Assembly (NCBI GenBank): GCA_035530195.1
Contig: DATKVG010000033.1
Coordinates: 1 to 58,891 of the forward strand
Direction: 5' to 3'
Length of the DNA stretch: 58,891 nucleotides
Origin: JAPLKX01 sp035530195
Lineage (GTDB): Bacteria > Hydrogenedentota > Hydrogenedentia > Hydrogenedentales > SLHB01
How positions within the stretch are numbered: position 1 is the first letter of the stretch; each line of letters begins with the position of its first letter. A program made the position numbers and the translations under genes. Under the pieces are notes generated by a model. The model was not told the origin of the DNA, searched no databases, and worked only from the letters and a program-made list of their open reading frames with translations. Positions 41,090-49,149 of the stretch are shown piece after piece.

Positions 41090-42829
41090 CTAGTCCTCCA
41101 TGAATTCGCGGTACCACGCGAAGAACATCAGGAGGGCCCAGAACTGCCGGCGCCGGTAAATGTTGTGGGTGCGGCCGGCCAGGATTTGCGACACGTACGA
41201 CCAGCGGAACATCGCAGACTCCTCGATCCGCTCGCGCGTGAGGATCTCGCGCGCCGCCTGCTCGATCACCCGCAGCGACGGGCCGCTCTGCGGCACCCGG
41301 AACCCCCGGCGCGCACGAAGACGGACCCGGCCCGGCAGCCGGCCTTTCATGGCGAGGCGGAGCAGCGGCTTGCTCTGCATCCCGTACTTGACTTTCGGCG
41401 GGAGGGCCACGGCGAGCTGGACCACGTCGTCGTCGAGGTAGGGGAACTCGAGATCGATCCCGTGGGCCGACATCAGCCGGTCGCACTCGGTCAGGAGCAG
41501 GTCCGGCAGGCCGAGGCGGAGGTCGAGCGCAAGCAGGTTCTCGACGGCATTTTCATGGCCGAAATGCGGCGCGATCACGGCCGACACGCTCTGCCGGTCT
41601 TTGATGGCCTCGCGCATGGGCCCGGTGTAGAGTTCGTGGCGCTCCGCCTTATCGAACACCGACGCCAGCGAGAGGTACGCGCGCACGTTGTCCCGTATCA
41701 GCGAGAGGTACCGGCCGCCCCTGCGCAAAAACGCGTTGGGCGGCAGCGACGGCAGGATGGCCGTCAGCAGGTTGACGGGCACCAGGTTCCGCGTGGTCCG
41801 CGCCTGCTGGAGCATGCGGTACCGCGGGTAGCCGGCGAGGATCTCATCGGCCCCATGCGCGCTGATGACAGTCCGTGGCGCGCCGGAATCCAGCGCCCCG
41901 ACGGCCTGTTCGGCGATCATCCAGAGTGGCAGCACGCCCGCGTCGCCTATCGGCTCGTCAAGGTGGTACGCGGCCTTCCCGAACATGGATTCGGAAACCC
42001 GCGGGGCCTTCATGGTCTTCAGATCGATCTTCAGCAGCCGGGCCGATTCCTTGGCCTGCCACGCTTCATCCTGCCAGGCGGATTTCAGCGTGACAAACAC
42101 GGCGTTTGCACCCGGTTTCAGCGCGGCGAGTGAAGCGCAATCAATCCCGGCCGACCACAGCAGCGTGTGTGACCGCGTGCGCTCGACGGCTTGTTCGAGC
42201 CGGTCTTCGAGCGCGTCCACCGCGGCTTTGCGCCGGATCTTCATCTGCGACCAGTCGAACTGGGCGTAGGGCGTCTCTGTAACGCGCTCGCGCGACCACA
42301 CGACCGCGTGCCCCGGCATCACCCGGCGCACGTTTTCGATGATGGTGGACGGCCCGGGCACGCAACGCAGCGACAGATAATGGTCGACGCTGGCGAAGTT
42401 GAGCTGCCGATCAATATAGCCGGATGCCAGCAGGGCTTTAAGTTCGCTCGCAAACAACAGCCGGCCGCCGTCAGCATCGCCGAAGGCGGCGTAATAGAGC
42501 GGCTTGATGCCCAGCCGGTCACGGAGCAGCCACCATTCGCCGCGAATCCGCACCACCGCCGCGTACGCCCCGTTGAGCCGGAGCGATGCGGGTTTCCTGG
42601 CGGCCTGGCAGAGGGCGCGCAACTCTGCGGGACCGAGGGGCTCGCCGTTTTCCGCGCGGGGCGCGCCATCCACGAGGCAGGCGTCTTCATCGAGTGGGTG
42701 CGACGCGGCGACGGTGAATCCCTGGCCGTCCACGACGTGCGTGGCCTGACCCCGGTGCGCCATGGCCCTGGCCATTTCGCGCACGGCGGTCAGGTCGCTT
42801 TTTCCAATAATGCCGCAGATGCTGTTCAC
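41090..42829 (-). CDS. Asparagine-synthase-like amidotransferase with altered active-site motifs
   Basis: This 579-aa protein has the AsnB layout: an N-terminal class II glutaminase domain and a C-terminal adenylating synthetase domain. Two key sites deviate. The nucleophile, normally Cys right after the initiator Met, is Cys5 here (M-N-S-I-C-G-I-I-G from the GTG start), so an N-terminal Cys would need a propeptide cut. The PP-loop, normally S-G-G-x-D-S, reads S-A-G-I-D-C (226-231). Other motifs are intact: NGAYAAVVR, RDRLGIKPLYYA, HGADEILAGYPRYR. The GTG starts directly after the DTD stop codon. It may make an amide on a sugar or peptide, or have lost glutaminase activity. Confidence 0.82.
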   Translation of the reverse strand: MNSICGIIGKSDLTAVREMARAMAHRGQATHVVDGQGFTVAASHPLDEDACLVDGAPRAENGEPLGPAELRALCQAARKPASLRLNGAYAAVVRIRGEWWLLRDRLGIKPLYYAAFGDADGGRLLFASELKALLASGYIDRQLNFASVDHYLSLRCVPGPSTIIENVRRVMPGHAVVWSRERVTETPYAQFDWSQMKIRRKAAVDALEDRLEQAVERTRSHTLLWSAGIDCASLAALKPGANAVFVTLKSAWQDEAWQAKESARLLKIDLKTMKAPRVSESMFGKAAYHLDEPIGDAGVLPLWMIAEQAVGALDSGAPRTVISAHGADEILAGYPRYRMLQQARTTRNLVPVNLLTAILPSLPPNAFLRRGGRYLSLIRDNVRAYLSLASVFDKAERHELYTGPMREAIKDRQSVSAVIAPHFGHENAVENLLALDLRLGLPDLLLTECDRLMSAHGIDLEFPYLDDDVVQLAVALPPKVKYGMQSKPLLRLAMKGRLPGRVRLRARRGFRVPQSGPSLRVIEQAAREILTRERIEESAMFRWSYVSQILAGRTHNIYRRRQFWALLMFFAWYREFMED

Positions 42830-43279
42830 TTAAAACGCCTTTTTTGAATCGATCAGAAGCGTCACGGGGCCGTCGTTCATCACGCCCACGTCCATGTGAG
42901 CACCGAACGAGCCCGTCTCCACCGGCAAACCCGACGCCGCAAGCCGCCGCACCACGCTCTCATACAGGGGCACGGCCTGTTCGGGCCGGGCCGCCGTCGT
43001 AAACGAAGGCCGGCGCCCCTTCCGGCAGTCGCCGTGCAGCGTAAACTGGGAAATCACCAGCAACCCGCCCGCAACGTCTTGCACGGACAGGTTGAACTTG
43101 CTCGACGCGTCCTCGAAACAGCGCAAACCAAGGAGTTTCTCCGCCATATAAGCGGCATCGGCCTCCTCGTCGCCGGTCTCCACCCCCAAGAACACAACCA
43201 GACCACGGCCTATACGGCCGATTATGTCGCCGTCAACCGCGACGGAAGCTTCCGCGGCTCGTTGAACCACCGCCCTCAC
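42830..43279 (-). CDS. dtd: D-aminoacyl-tRNA deacylase
   Basis: DTD removes D-amino acids from tRNA. The 149-aa length and motifs are canonical: MRAVVQRAAEASVAVDG, GLVVFLGVETGD, the catalytic-pocket S-Q-F-T-L-H-G-D-C-R-K-G-R-R-P-S-F, and the cross-subunit Gly-cisPro motif N-D-G-P-V-T near the C-terminus. It is the first gene of the apparent five-gene operon and its TAA directly abuts the GTG of the asparagine-synthase-like gene, though its housekeeping role is probably unrelated to the rest. Confidence 0.95.
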   Translation of the reverse strand: MRAVVQRAAEASVAVDGDIIGRIGRGLVVFLGVETGDEEADAAYMAEKLLGLRCFEDASSKFNLSVQDVAGGLLVISQFTLHGDCRKGRRPSFTTAARPEQAVPLYESVVRRLAASGLPVETGSFGAHMDVGVMNDGPVTLLIDSKKAF

Positions 43280-43360
43280 GGTCTCTCCTCGGCCTGCACA
43301 CCACGCCTGAGGCCAGTCTAGCAGGGAACACCGGGAGGATCAAAGGCTGGAGCCTAATGC

Positions 43361-44380
43361 TTATTCAACCGTCCCCTTGGCCGCGTCATAGTGCCACGCC
43401 CGGCCCGCGTAAGGATGACGCGGCAACCCATCCAACCGGCCGGCCGTCTCGAGTTCCTCGAGATTGGCTGGCCAGCGCCCGTGTTTCTGCCGGAACGCAT
43501 CGAGTCCGCCACGCAGAACCGTCCGCGCCCGCTCGACCTGCTCGTCCAGCACCGACGTGTTTTGCACATGGCCTTCCACGTCAATGAAAAAGCTGCCGCC
43601 CAGCGGGTCTTTCGGCAACGCCGTGATCAGGCCCGCCGTGGCCAGGTCATCCACGGTCTTGGGCGGGGCGCCGCGTTCGGCGGCATAACGGTCCGCCGCC
43701 TGACCCAGGTTTGCGCAGGCTACCCGCAACTCGACCAGGATCAGCTTGTGTTCCGCCAGATCGCGCAGCAGCCGGTCGTCGCTGCCCCGCATGCTCTCCC
43801 ACATTTCCCGCTCGACATCGAGCAGGTTGTAATCGCGCTGCAGGGCCTCGGCCAGCACCAGCACGTGCGGGGGCGCTTTGCCCGTCTTGATAGCCATCGC
43901 CAGGTACCGCGCGGCCTGCACGGCCGAGTCGGGCTGGTTGGGCCGGTTGAGCAGGTACGTCATCGCGATCTCATAGGGCAGCTCCCACGCGTCCGGGTTG
44001 TTTACCATGCCCTTTTCGAGCAGCCGGATGCACGCGTCGTCGTCGGCCCGGAGCATCGCCAGGAAAACACCCCCGTACCGGTGCGCGTCCACGAAATAAG
44101 GATCGAGACGCGTGGTCATTTCGCACAGGTGGTTGAGCCAGGTGAAATCGTGGTCGCCCCGGAAATGCTTGCCCGTGTACAGCAGGCAACGGATCCACAG
44201 AAGGTCCGCAATCACGCCGCTCATCCCCGCGGTGAAATGCTCGAGCAAATGTTCGTTGGGCAGGTAGAGGAGTTCGTCCTCGGGTTGCGGCGACCGCATC
44301 GCGTCCAGACGGTGCTGTATGGCCGCCATCGATCCGAATGCGGCGACAACCGCCAGCGCCATGGCCGCCAGCCGTTTCAT
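43361..44380 (-). CDS. Membrane-anchored helical-repeat protein with GspG-like C-terminal repeats, linked to an ABC exporter
   Basis: I do not recognise a named family. The 339-aa product has an N-terminal signal anchor (LAAMALAVVAAFGSMAAI), a conserved-looking YLPNEHLLEHFTAGMSGVIADLLWIRCLLYTG segment in pieces, and TPR-like helices (DPYFVDAHRYGGVFLAMLRADDDACIRLLEKGM). The C-terminal part holds two similar units, AADRYAAERGAPPKTVDDL..LPKDPLGGSFFID and LDAFRQKHGRWPANLEEL..LPRHPYAGRAWHYD, which resemble the end of major pseudopilins such as GspG. It directly abuts the permease gene (adjacent bases), forming an operon of ATPase, permease and this protein. A periplasmic partner of the exporter is inferred. 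Confidence 0.6.
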   Translation of the reverse strand: MKRLAAMALAVVAAFGSMAAIQHRLDAMRSPQPEDELLYLPNEHLLEHFTAGMSGVIADLLWIRCLLYTGKHFRGDHDFTWLNHLCEMTTRLDPYFVDAHRYGGVFLAMLRADDDACIRLLEKGMVNNPDAWELPYEIAMTYLLNRPNQPDSAVQAARYLAMAIKTGKAPPHVLVLAEALQRDYNLLDVEREMWESMRGSDDRLLRDLAEHKLILVELRVACANLGQAADRYAAERGAPPKTVDDLATAGLITALPKDPLGGSFFIDVEGHVQNTSVLDEQVERARTVLRGGLDAFRQKHGRWPANLEELETAGRLDGLPRHPYAGRAWHYDAAKGTVE

Positions 44381-45142
44381 CTACACGTCCTTCCGCTCGA
44401 ACGCCGCCGAGGCCGCCGCCAGCAGGAACGCCGAATAGATCGTCCCGTAAAGCATCGCCCACGCCACGTACGCGCCCGAAACCGGCACGCTGTTGGCGGC
44501 CTCCCTCATCAGGTTGAAGTTGCTGAAGTTCGGCAACACGTAATAGAGCAACTCGAGCGCCCGTTTTCCCGCCACGTCGTCGAACTGCCGCGGCAGATCG
44601 GCCAGGATGCGCGTCCCGTGCCCGAGCACAAAGATACTGAACACCACGAGCGCGCCCAGAATGGGCGACGTCACCGACGACAGCAGTATTGCGAACGCCG
44701 TGATCAGCAGCAGCTCCCAATAAATCAGCAGCGCCGCCTCAAAAAACACCAGGTCAACGCCACCGCCCAGCGCAACGACGTACAACACCGCCGCCACCGT
44801 CATCACCACCGTCACCAAACCCAGCAACGACGCCAGACCCAGGTATTTGCCCAGGATGAACTCGTAACGGCGCATCGGCTTCGCCAGGATCGTATAGAGC
44901 GTCCGCTTGTCGATCTCCTTGTGAACCAGCGTCGTGCCCACGAATATGGCGATCAGAACGCCAAACATCAGCACCGCCGCCAGGCAGATGTCTTTCATGA
45001 CTTTGATGTCCTGCCCGATGCTGATCCAGCCGATCGCTTTCGATCCCAGGATGGTGCTCGCCGCAAAAAACAACAGGACGTACAGCGCCTTGTCCCGCAC
45101 CGACTCCCGGAACGTGTTTTGAGCGACCGCAATAATCCTCAT
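44381..45142 (-). CDS. ABC-2 type permease
   Basis: The 253-aa membrane protein begins MRIIAVAQNTFRESVRDKALYVLLFFA, the amphipathic start of NosY-like ABC-2 permeases, and has about six membrane segments (LAAVLMFGVLIAIFVGTTLV; LGLASLLGLVTVVMTVAAVLYVV; LLLITAFAILLSS; ILGALVVFSIFVLG). HKEIDKRTLYTILAKPMRRYEFILGKYLG is the typical cytoplasmic loop. It overlaps the ATPase stop by four bases (ATGA) and abuts the third operon gene. Cargo unknown. Confidence 0.87.
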   Translation of the reverse strand: MRIIAVAQNTFRESVRDKALYVLLFFAASTILGSKAIGWISIGQDIKVMKDICLAAVLMFGVLIAIFVGTTLVHKEIDKRTLYTILAKPMRRYEFILGKYLGLASLLGLVTVVMTVAAVLYVVALGGGVDLVFFEAALLIYWELLLITAFAILLSSVTSPILGALVVFSIFVLGHGTRILADLPRQFDDVAGKRALELLYYVLPNFSNFNLMREAANSVPVSGAYVAWAMLYGTIYSAFLLAAASAAFERKDV

Positions 45143-46065
45143 GGCCGGCCCGCCTCCTGGCTGCGCATGAAATAATCTTCGAGCGACTCGCGCACCGGGT
45201 TGAACTCGACCAGCGCCGCGCCCCGTTCCATGGCCGCGCGCACCAATTCGTTGCCCGCATCGAGCGTCGTCACGTAGAAGTGCGTACCCGCTTCCGACCG
45301 GCGCACCGCGCTCGAGCGACGAAGCAGCGTCTCTTCCAACTGCTTGTCGACCCCATCGAGGATCACCTCGACAAGCTGGATCTGGCGTTCGAGAAGCTGG
45401 TCGAGCCGGCCCTGGACCGTCAGCTTGCCGTTCACCAGAATGCCGACGCGGTCGCAGATCTGCTCGACGTCGCCCAGCACGTGCGAGCTGAAAAAGATCG
45501 TCTTTTTATCATCGCGCAGCTTCAGGATGACGTCGCGGAACAGCCTGCGGCCCAGCGGGTCCAGCCCGCTCATCGGCTCATCCAGTATCAGCAGCGGCGG
45601 GTCGCCCACCAGCGCCACCGCAAAACCCAGCCGCTGCCGCATCCCTTTCGAGAACGTGCGTACGCGCTGATCGCGGATGCCCCCGAGGTCGAACAACTCC
45701 GCAAGCCGGTTCCACTCTTTCGTCCGCGACGGGCCATCGAGCCCCTGCAGCCGGCCAAAAAAGTCGATGGTTTCCCGCGGCGTCAGGTACTCATAGAAAT
45801 AGGCGTTTTCAGGCAGATACCCGATATGCCTGCGCGCCCGGGGCAGCCGGCAGTCTTCGCCGAAGATCATAGCGTGGCCGCGCGTCGGCTGAAGCAGGCT
45901 GCAAATCAGCTTGATGCTCGTCGTTTTCCCGGCCCCGTTGCGCCCCAGGAAACCAAAAACTTCGCTCTCGCCGATCGAAAGGTCCAGTCTGTCTAAAGAG
46001 GCCGGCGCGGACCTCCCGATTCGCGCATACACTTTCGTCAACTCGCGCGTGACAATCGCCTGCAT
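45139..46065 (-). CDS. ABC transporter ATPase
   Basis: ATG 46065 has AGGAG eight bases upstream; the longer open frame begins with an implausible hydrophobic leader. The 308-aa subunit has Walker A GRNGAGKTT, Q-loop YLPENAYFYE, signature FSKGMRQRL, Walker B LLILDEPMSGLD and switch histidine SSHVLGDVEQ. The C-terminal extension (VEVILDGVDKQLEE) is usual in NatA/CcmA-type ATPases. It is the first gene of the three-gene exporter operon. Confidence 0.92.
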   Translation of the reverse strand: MQAIVTRELTKVYARIGRSAPASLDRLDLSIGESEVFGFLGRNGAGKTTSIKLICSLLQPTRGHAMIFGEDCRLPRARRHIGYLPENAYFYEYLTPRETIDFFGRLQGLDGPSRTKEWNRLAELFDLGGIRDQRVRTFSKGMRQRLGFAVALVGDPPLLILDEPMSGLDPLGRRLFRDVILKLRDDKKTIFFSSHVLGDVEQICDRVGILVNGKLTVQGRLDQLLERQIQLVEVILDGVDKQLEETLLRRSSAVRRSEAGTHFYVTTLDAGNELVRAAMERGAALVEFNPVRESLEDYFMRSQEAGRP

Positions 46066-46707
46066 CAGGATCGCTCCTGCGGTCGCGTTCAATAGTTGCA
46101 CGAATAATATCACAACGCCCAGCCGTTTCAACCCGTCCAGTTTCATACGCCCGCCAGAGGGCCTGCGTCAGATTTGCCGGTTTTCATGCGGCGCCGCTTT
46201 CCTGGTATTGCTTGAAAAAACCGGTTGGAAGCTTGGTGCAGGGTCGAGCAATAGTCGCATTTGCGACTTCGAGGCCATTGCGAGCCGCTGTTGCGATTTC
46301 CGGCGGCCGCTCCATGATAACCGCGGCGCACCTTGGTCTGTCCGCGCTTGTGAGTCCCGGTAGGGACGGTTTGATGATAGCCCAGCAGGATACCCCTGGG
46401 ATCCGATCAGGGATTGGGAAAGAGTCCCGTAGGGACGATTGAAGTACCTGCATGACTGATGCCCCATTTCAATCGTCCCTACAGGACTTTGCGCGGGGTA
46501 AGACATCCGAACCCAGGACTCAGCCGCGACGAGCTATCTTCATAACGTCCCTCCGAAACTTTGTTTCGTTTTGCGGACAGGTCTTCGTCACATCCCCAGG
46601 TTCGGGTCGTCGACCGCTTGTAATGGAAAACTCGTTGCAGGTAGCATTGTGGCGTCTTGGCGCAGCAAGGCCTTATGAGGCCGGTTAAGATCAGGGGATG
46701 GTCTGAT
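46066..46707. other. Long intergenic region with GTCCC-TAGGGAC repeats
   Basis: A gap of about 640 bases. The only structure is the repeat cluster at 46353-46489. The left half (46140-46340) is more AT-rich than neighbouring genes and shows no credible frame. Confidence 0.5.
46353..46489. repeat. Three copies of a short palindromic repeat (GTCCCGTAGGGAC core)
   Basis: Copies lie at about 46353-46370 (AGTCCCGGTAGGGACGG), 46423-46443 (AGTCCCGTAGGGACGATTGAA) split here only for description, and inverted at 46468-46489 (ending in CAGGACTT). The last two form an inverted pair over about 20 bases with a 24-base spacer, a typical REP-pair arrangement. Confidence 0.65.
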
Positions 46708-48969
46708 ATGCGAATTTTCTGGGTGTTAGCCGGTGTTCTGACCGTATTGGCGGCAATGGCGGGTGCGGCCGGCGCGCAGGACGCGGATTACGTTCCGCGG
46801 GGCGCGGATTACGTTCCGCGGGGCGCGGATTATGTTCCGCGGGGCGCGGATTATGTAAAACTGAACTTCGTTTGCACCCCGACCAACGACCTGTACCGGC
46901 TTCTTGTGGCGGGTGGGCAGCCCGTCGAGCGGTTCGAATCGGTTGAGCAGGCGCTCAAAACGCTCGACCCCGGCAGCGGCCTGTTCATTCTGGCCGACGA
47001 CTACCCGTTCAAACCCCGGGAATTCAGCGAAAAAACGGTTGATGCCCTCAGCGCCAAGAAGTTCCGCATATACGCGGAGTTTGTGGGTTCCTGGTCGGGC
47101 AGTCCGTTTGGCAAACCGAGGCAGGCGAACTCGATGCGGGCGGTGGTGACCGGATGGGAACTGCAGCCCAATGTGAAACCCTATATGCTGCTTTCGCTGC
47201 ACGACTGCCAGTTCGTGCCGTTGCCCTACGCCCGGCCTATCCTGACGCTGGCGCGTGCGGCCGGGTTTGACCGGGCGGCGTTCGGGCCGCCCGAATGGGT
47301 TCATCCTATGGAACCCAACGCCGAAGTGTTCTCGCTGCTCGTCGAGTATCCGCTGGCGCCCCATCTGCTTGCTGCCACCAAACTGAGCCACTTTGTCACG
47401 GGCCGATACGCGCCTTCCGCCGAGTGGTGCGGCGTGTGGCAGGGCATCATCAAGCTGATCACGGGAAGAGTCGTCGAACTGCCGCCCGCGGCGCCGGTCG
47501 TGAAACCTTCATACACCCGCAAGGATTCCCTCCCGGACAACGCCGAGGAGGATGCGTTGCGGCGTGCCACCAAATGGTATTACGGCTCGAAATTGCTCGT
47601 CCACCCCGACTGGAAAAACCTTATGGAAAAAGGTGCGGCGGCACCCGACGGCGTGGCGTCGTGGCCCGGCGTGAGCGTTGCGGCGGGCGACGGATCGCTG
47701 GGCTTGCTCGAGGGATTCAGTTCCGCGATCGACTACCAGGGCCGCAACCTGGTGCGCTACTGGCAACGGGCCGACTGCACCGCCGAGAGCGCGTTTGCCC
47801 TGGCCCTCGCCGGGAATGTGCTCGATGATACCCGGAGTTCGACTACCGCCGAAAACCTGCTGAACTTCCTGTACACGTCCTCGCCGCTGGCGCAGGGGTC
47901 TCGTGCCAACCCGGACAGCCCGTCGTACGGTCTGCTGGGTTGGGCCACCGCCTCGAGGCAGGTTGATATCTACTATGGCGACGACAACGCGCGGGCCCTG
48001 CTCGGGACGATCGGCGCCGCGGCTTTGCTGAAATCCGACAAGTATGACGAGGCCGTGGTGCGCGGCCTGCTGGCCAACTTCCGCACGAGCGGCAAATACG
48101 GGTTCCGCGAGGACAGCATCAACGAGGAGAACCTGCAGAAAAACGGGTGGCAACATTATTTCAACGGCGAAAGCCTCGTCTACGCGCCCCACTACCAGGC
48201 CTACCTCTGGGCGTGCTACCTCTGGGCTTACCACAAAACCGGTTATCAGCCCTTCCTCGAGCGCGCCAAGACGGCCATCTCCATGACCATGGACACCTAC
48301 CCCGAGAAATGGCGGTGGACCAACGGCATCCAGCAGGAACGCGCCAGGATGCTGCTTCCGCTGGCCTGGCTGGTGCGCGTCGAAGACGCGCACAAACACC
48401 GCGAGTGGCTCAAGAGAATGGCCAAGGACCTGCTGGCGCTGCAAGACGATTCCGGGGCGATTCGGGAAGAACTAGGCCCGCCCGGCCACGGCCAGTTGCC
48501 GCCGCCGTCGTCTCACAACGAGTACGGCAGAGGCGAGGCGTCGCTCATCCAGAAAAACGGCGACCCGGCTTGCGACCTGTTGTACACGGCCAACTTTGCG
48601 TTCCTGGGCCTGCACGAAGCGGCCGCGGCCACCAGCGACGCCCTCTACACCAATGCCGAAAACAAGCTGGCCCAGTTTCTGTGCCGCGCTCAGATCAAAT
48701 CGGTGCTCCACCCGGAACTGGACGGCGCGTGGTTCCGGGCGTTTGATTTCCGCAGATGGGACTTCTGGGGCAGCGATTCGGATGCCGGCTGGGGCGCGTG
48801 GTCCATCGAGAGCGGCTGGACCCACGCCTGGATCTCGAGCGTGTTTGCCATGCGCAAACAAAAAACTTCCTATTGGGAAACTACAGAACCCGTCACCGTC
48901 AAAGATGAGTTCCAAAAACTCCAGCCGGCGATGCTCTCCGCGGATGAGGCGGCCCAGCCACCCAAGTAG
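46708..48969 (+). CDS. Large secreted protein with heptapeptide repeats and a helical-barrel-like C-terminal region
   Basis: ATG 46708 begins a signal peptide (MRIFWVLAGVLTVLAAMAGA) in a 753-aa protein. Right after it, residues 26-46 are three exact copies of ADYVPRG plus a fourth partial copy. Residues about 50-290 contain a domain with FILADDYPFKPREFSEKTVDAL, reminiscent of a class I amidotransferase-like fold but without a clear nucleophile. Residues about 300-740 are mostly helical with hairpin-like units (YQAYLWACYLWAYHKTGYQPFLERAKTAISM; ERARMLLPLAWLVRVEDAHKHREWLKRM), the look of an alpha/alpha toroid as in many glycoside hydrolases. No family is assigned with confidence. Confidence 0.65.
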   Translation: MRIFWVLAGVLTVLAAMAGAAGAQDADYVPRGADYVPRGADYVPRGADYVKLNFVCTPTNDLYRLLVAGGQPVERFESVEQALKTLDPGSGLFILADDYPFKPREFSEKTVDALSAKKFRIYAEFVGSWSGSPFGKPRQANSMRAVVTGWELQPNVKPYMLLSLHDCQFVPLPYARPILTLARAAGFDRAAFGPPEWVHPMEPNAEVFSLLVEYPLAPHLLAATKLSHFVTGRYAPSAEWCGVWQGIIKLITGRVVELPPAAPVVKPSYTRKDSLPDNAEEDALRRATKWYYGSKLLVHPDWKNLMEKGAAAPDGVASWPGVSVAAGDGSLGLLEGFSSAIDYQGRNLVRYWQRADCTAESAFALALAGNVLDDTRSSTTAENLLNFLYTSSPLAQGSRANPDSPSYGLLGWATASRQVDIYYGDDNARALLGTIGAAALLKSDKYDEAVVRGLLANFRTSGKYGFREDSINEENLQKNGWQHYFNGESLVYAPHYQAYLWACYLWAYHKTGYQPFLERAKTAISMTMDTYPEKWRWTNGIQQERARMLLPLAWLVRVEDAHKHREWLKRMAKDLLALQDDSGAIREELGPPGHGQLPPPSSHNEYGRGEASLIQKNGDPACDLLYTANFAFLGLHEAAAATSDALYTNAENKLAQFLCRAQIKSVLHPELDGAWFRAFDFRRWDFWGSDSDAGWGAWSIESGWTHAWISSVFAMRKQKTSYWETTEPVTVKDEFQKLQPAMLSADEAAQPPK
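46783..46857 (+). repeat. 21-bp tandem repeat encoding ADYVPRG
   Basis: Units at 46783-46803, 46804-46824 and 46825-46845 are nearly identical (GCGGATTACGTTCCGCGGGGC and one C-to-T change), followed by a 12-base partial unit. The repeat is in frame and near-identical at DNA level, which indicates recent slippage expansion. Confidence 0.85.
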
Positions 48970-49000
48970 AATAATAGTAATCACAATTCGCGGAATTGGG

Positions 49001-49037
49001 TCGAGCAAGCCGATTTCGCCGAAATCGGCCTGCTCGA
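49001..49037. terminator. Bidirectional-looking hairpin between convergent genes
   Basis: TCGAGCAAGCCGATTTC (49001-49017) pairs with GAAATCGGCCTGCTCGA (49021-49037) with one mismatch. It lies 31 bases after the stop of the secreted protein and before the convergent TetR gene end, where a terminator is expected. A smaller repeat CAATTC-GCG-GAATTG precedes it at 48984-48998. Confidence 0.55.
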
Positions 49038-49149
49038 GTTGTATAACCACCAAAGAGTCATGCCGCCGCAGCCTTACGTGTTTTGCACAGTTTCCAGGCT
49101 TGAATCCCCTCTTGGCTTACCCGTGGCCCATCCTGTTTTTGACGTTACG

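Noticed and set aside
43391..45175. 594-codon plus-strand frame opposite the ABC exporter operon
   Set aside because: Its Q/R/H-rich sequence is the complement of well-supported ABC genes.
46783..46857. Possible CRISPR-like repeat array
   Set aside because: The 21-bp units are directly tandem without spacers and are in frame inside a gene.
46931..46940. GGTTCGAATC, a tRNA T-loop-like sequence
   Set aside because: It lies inside the coding region of the secreted protein and no acceptor stem or anticodon arm can be folded around it.
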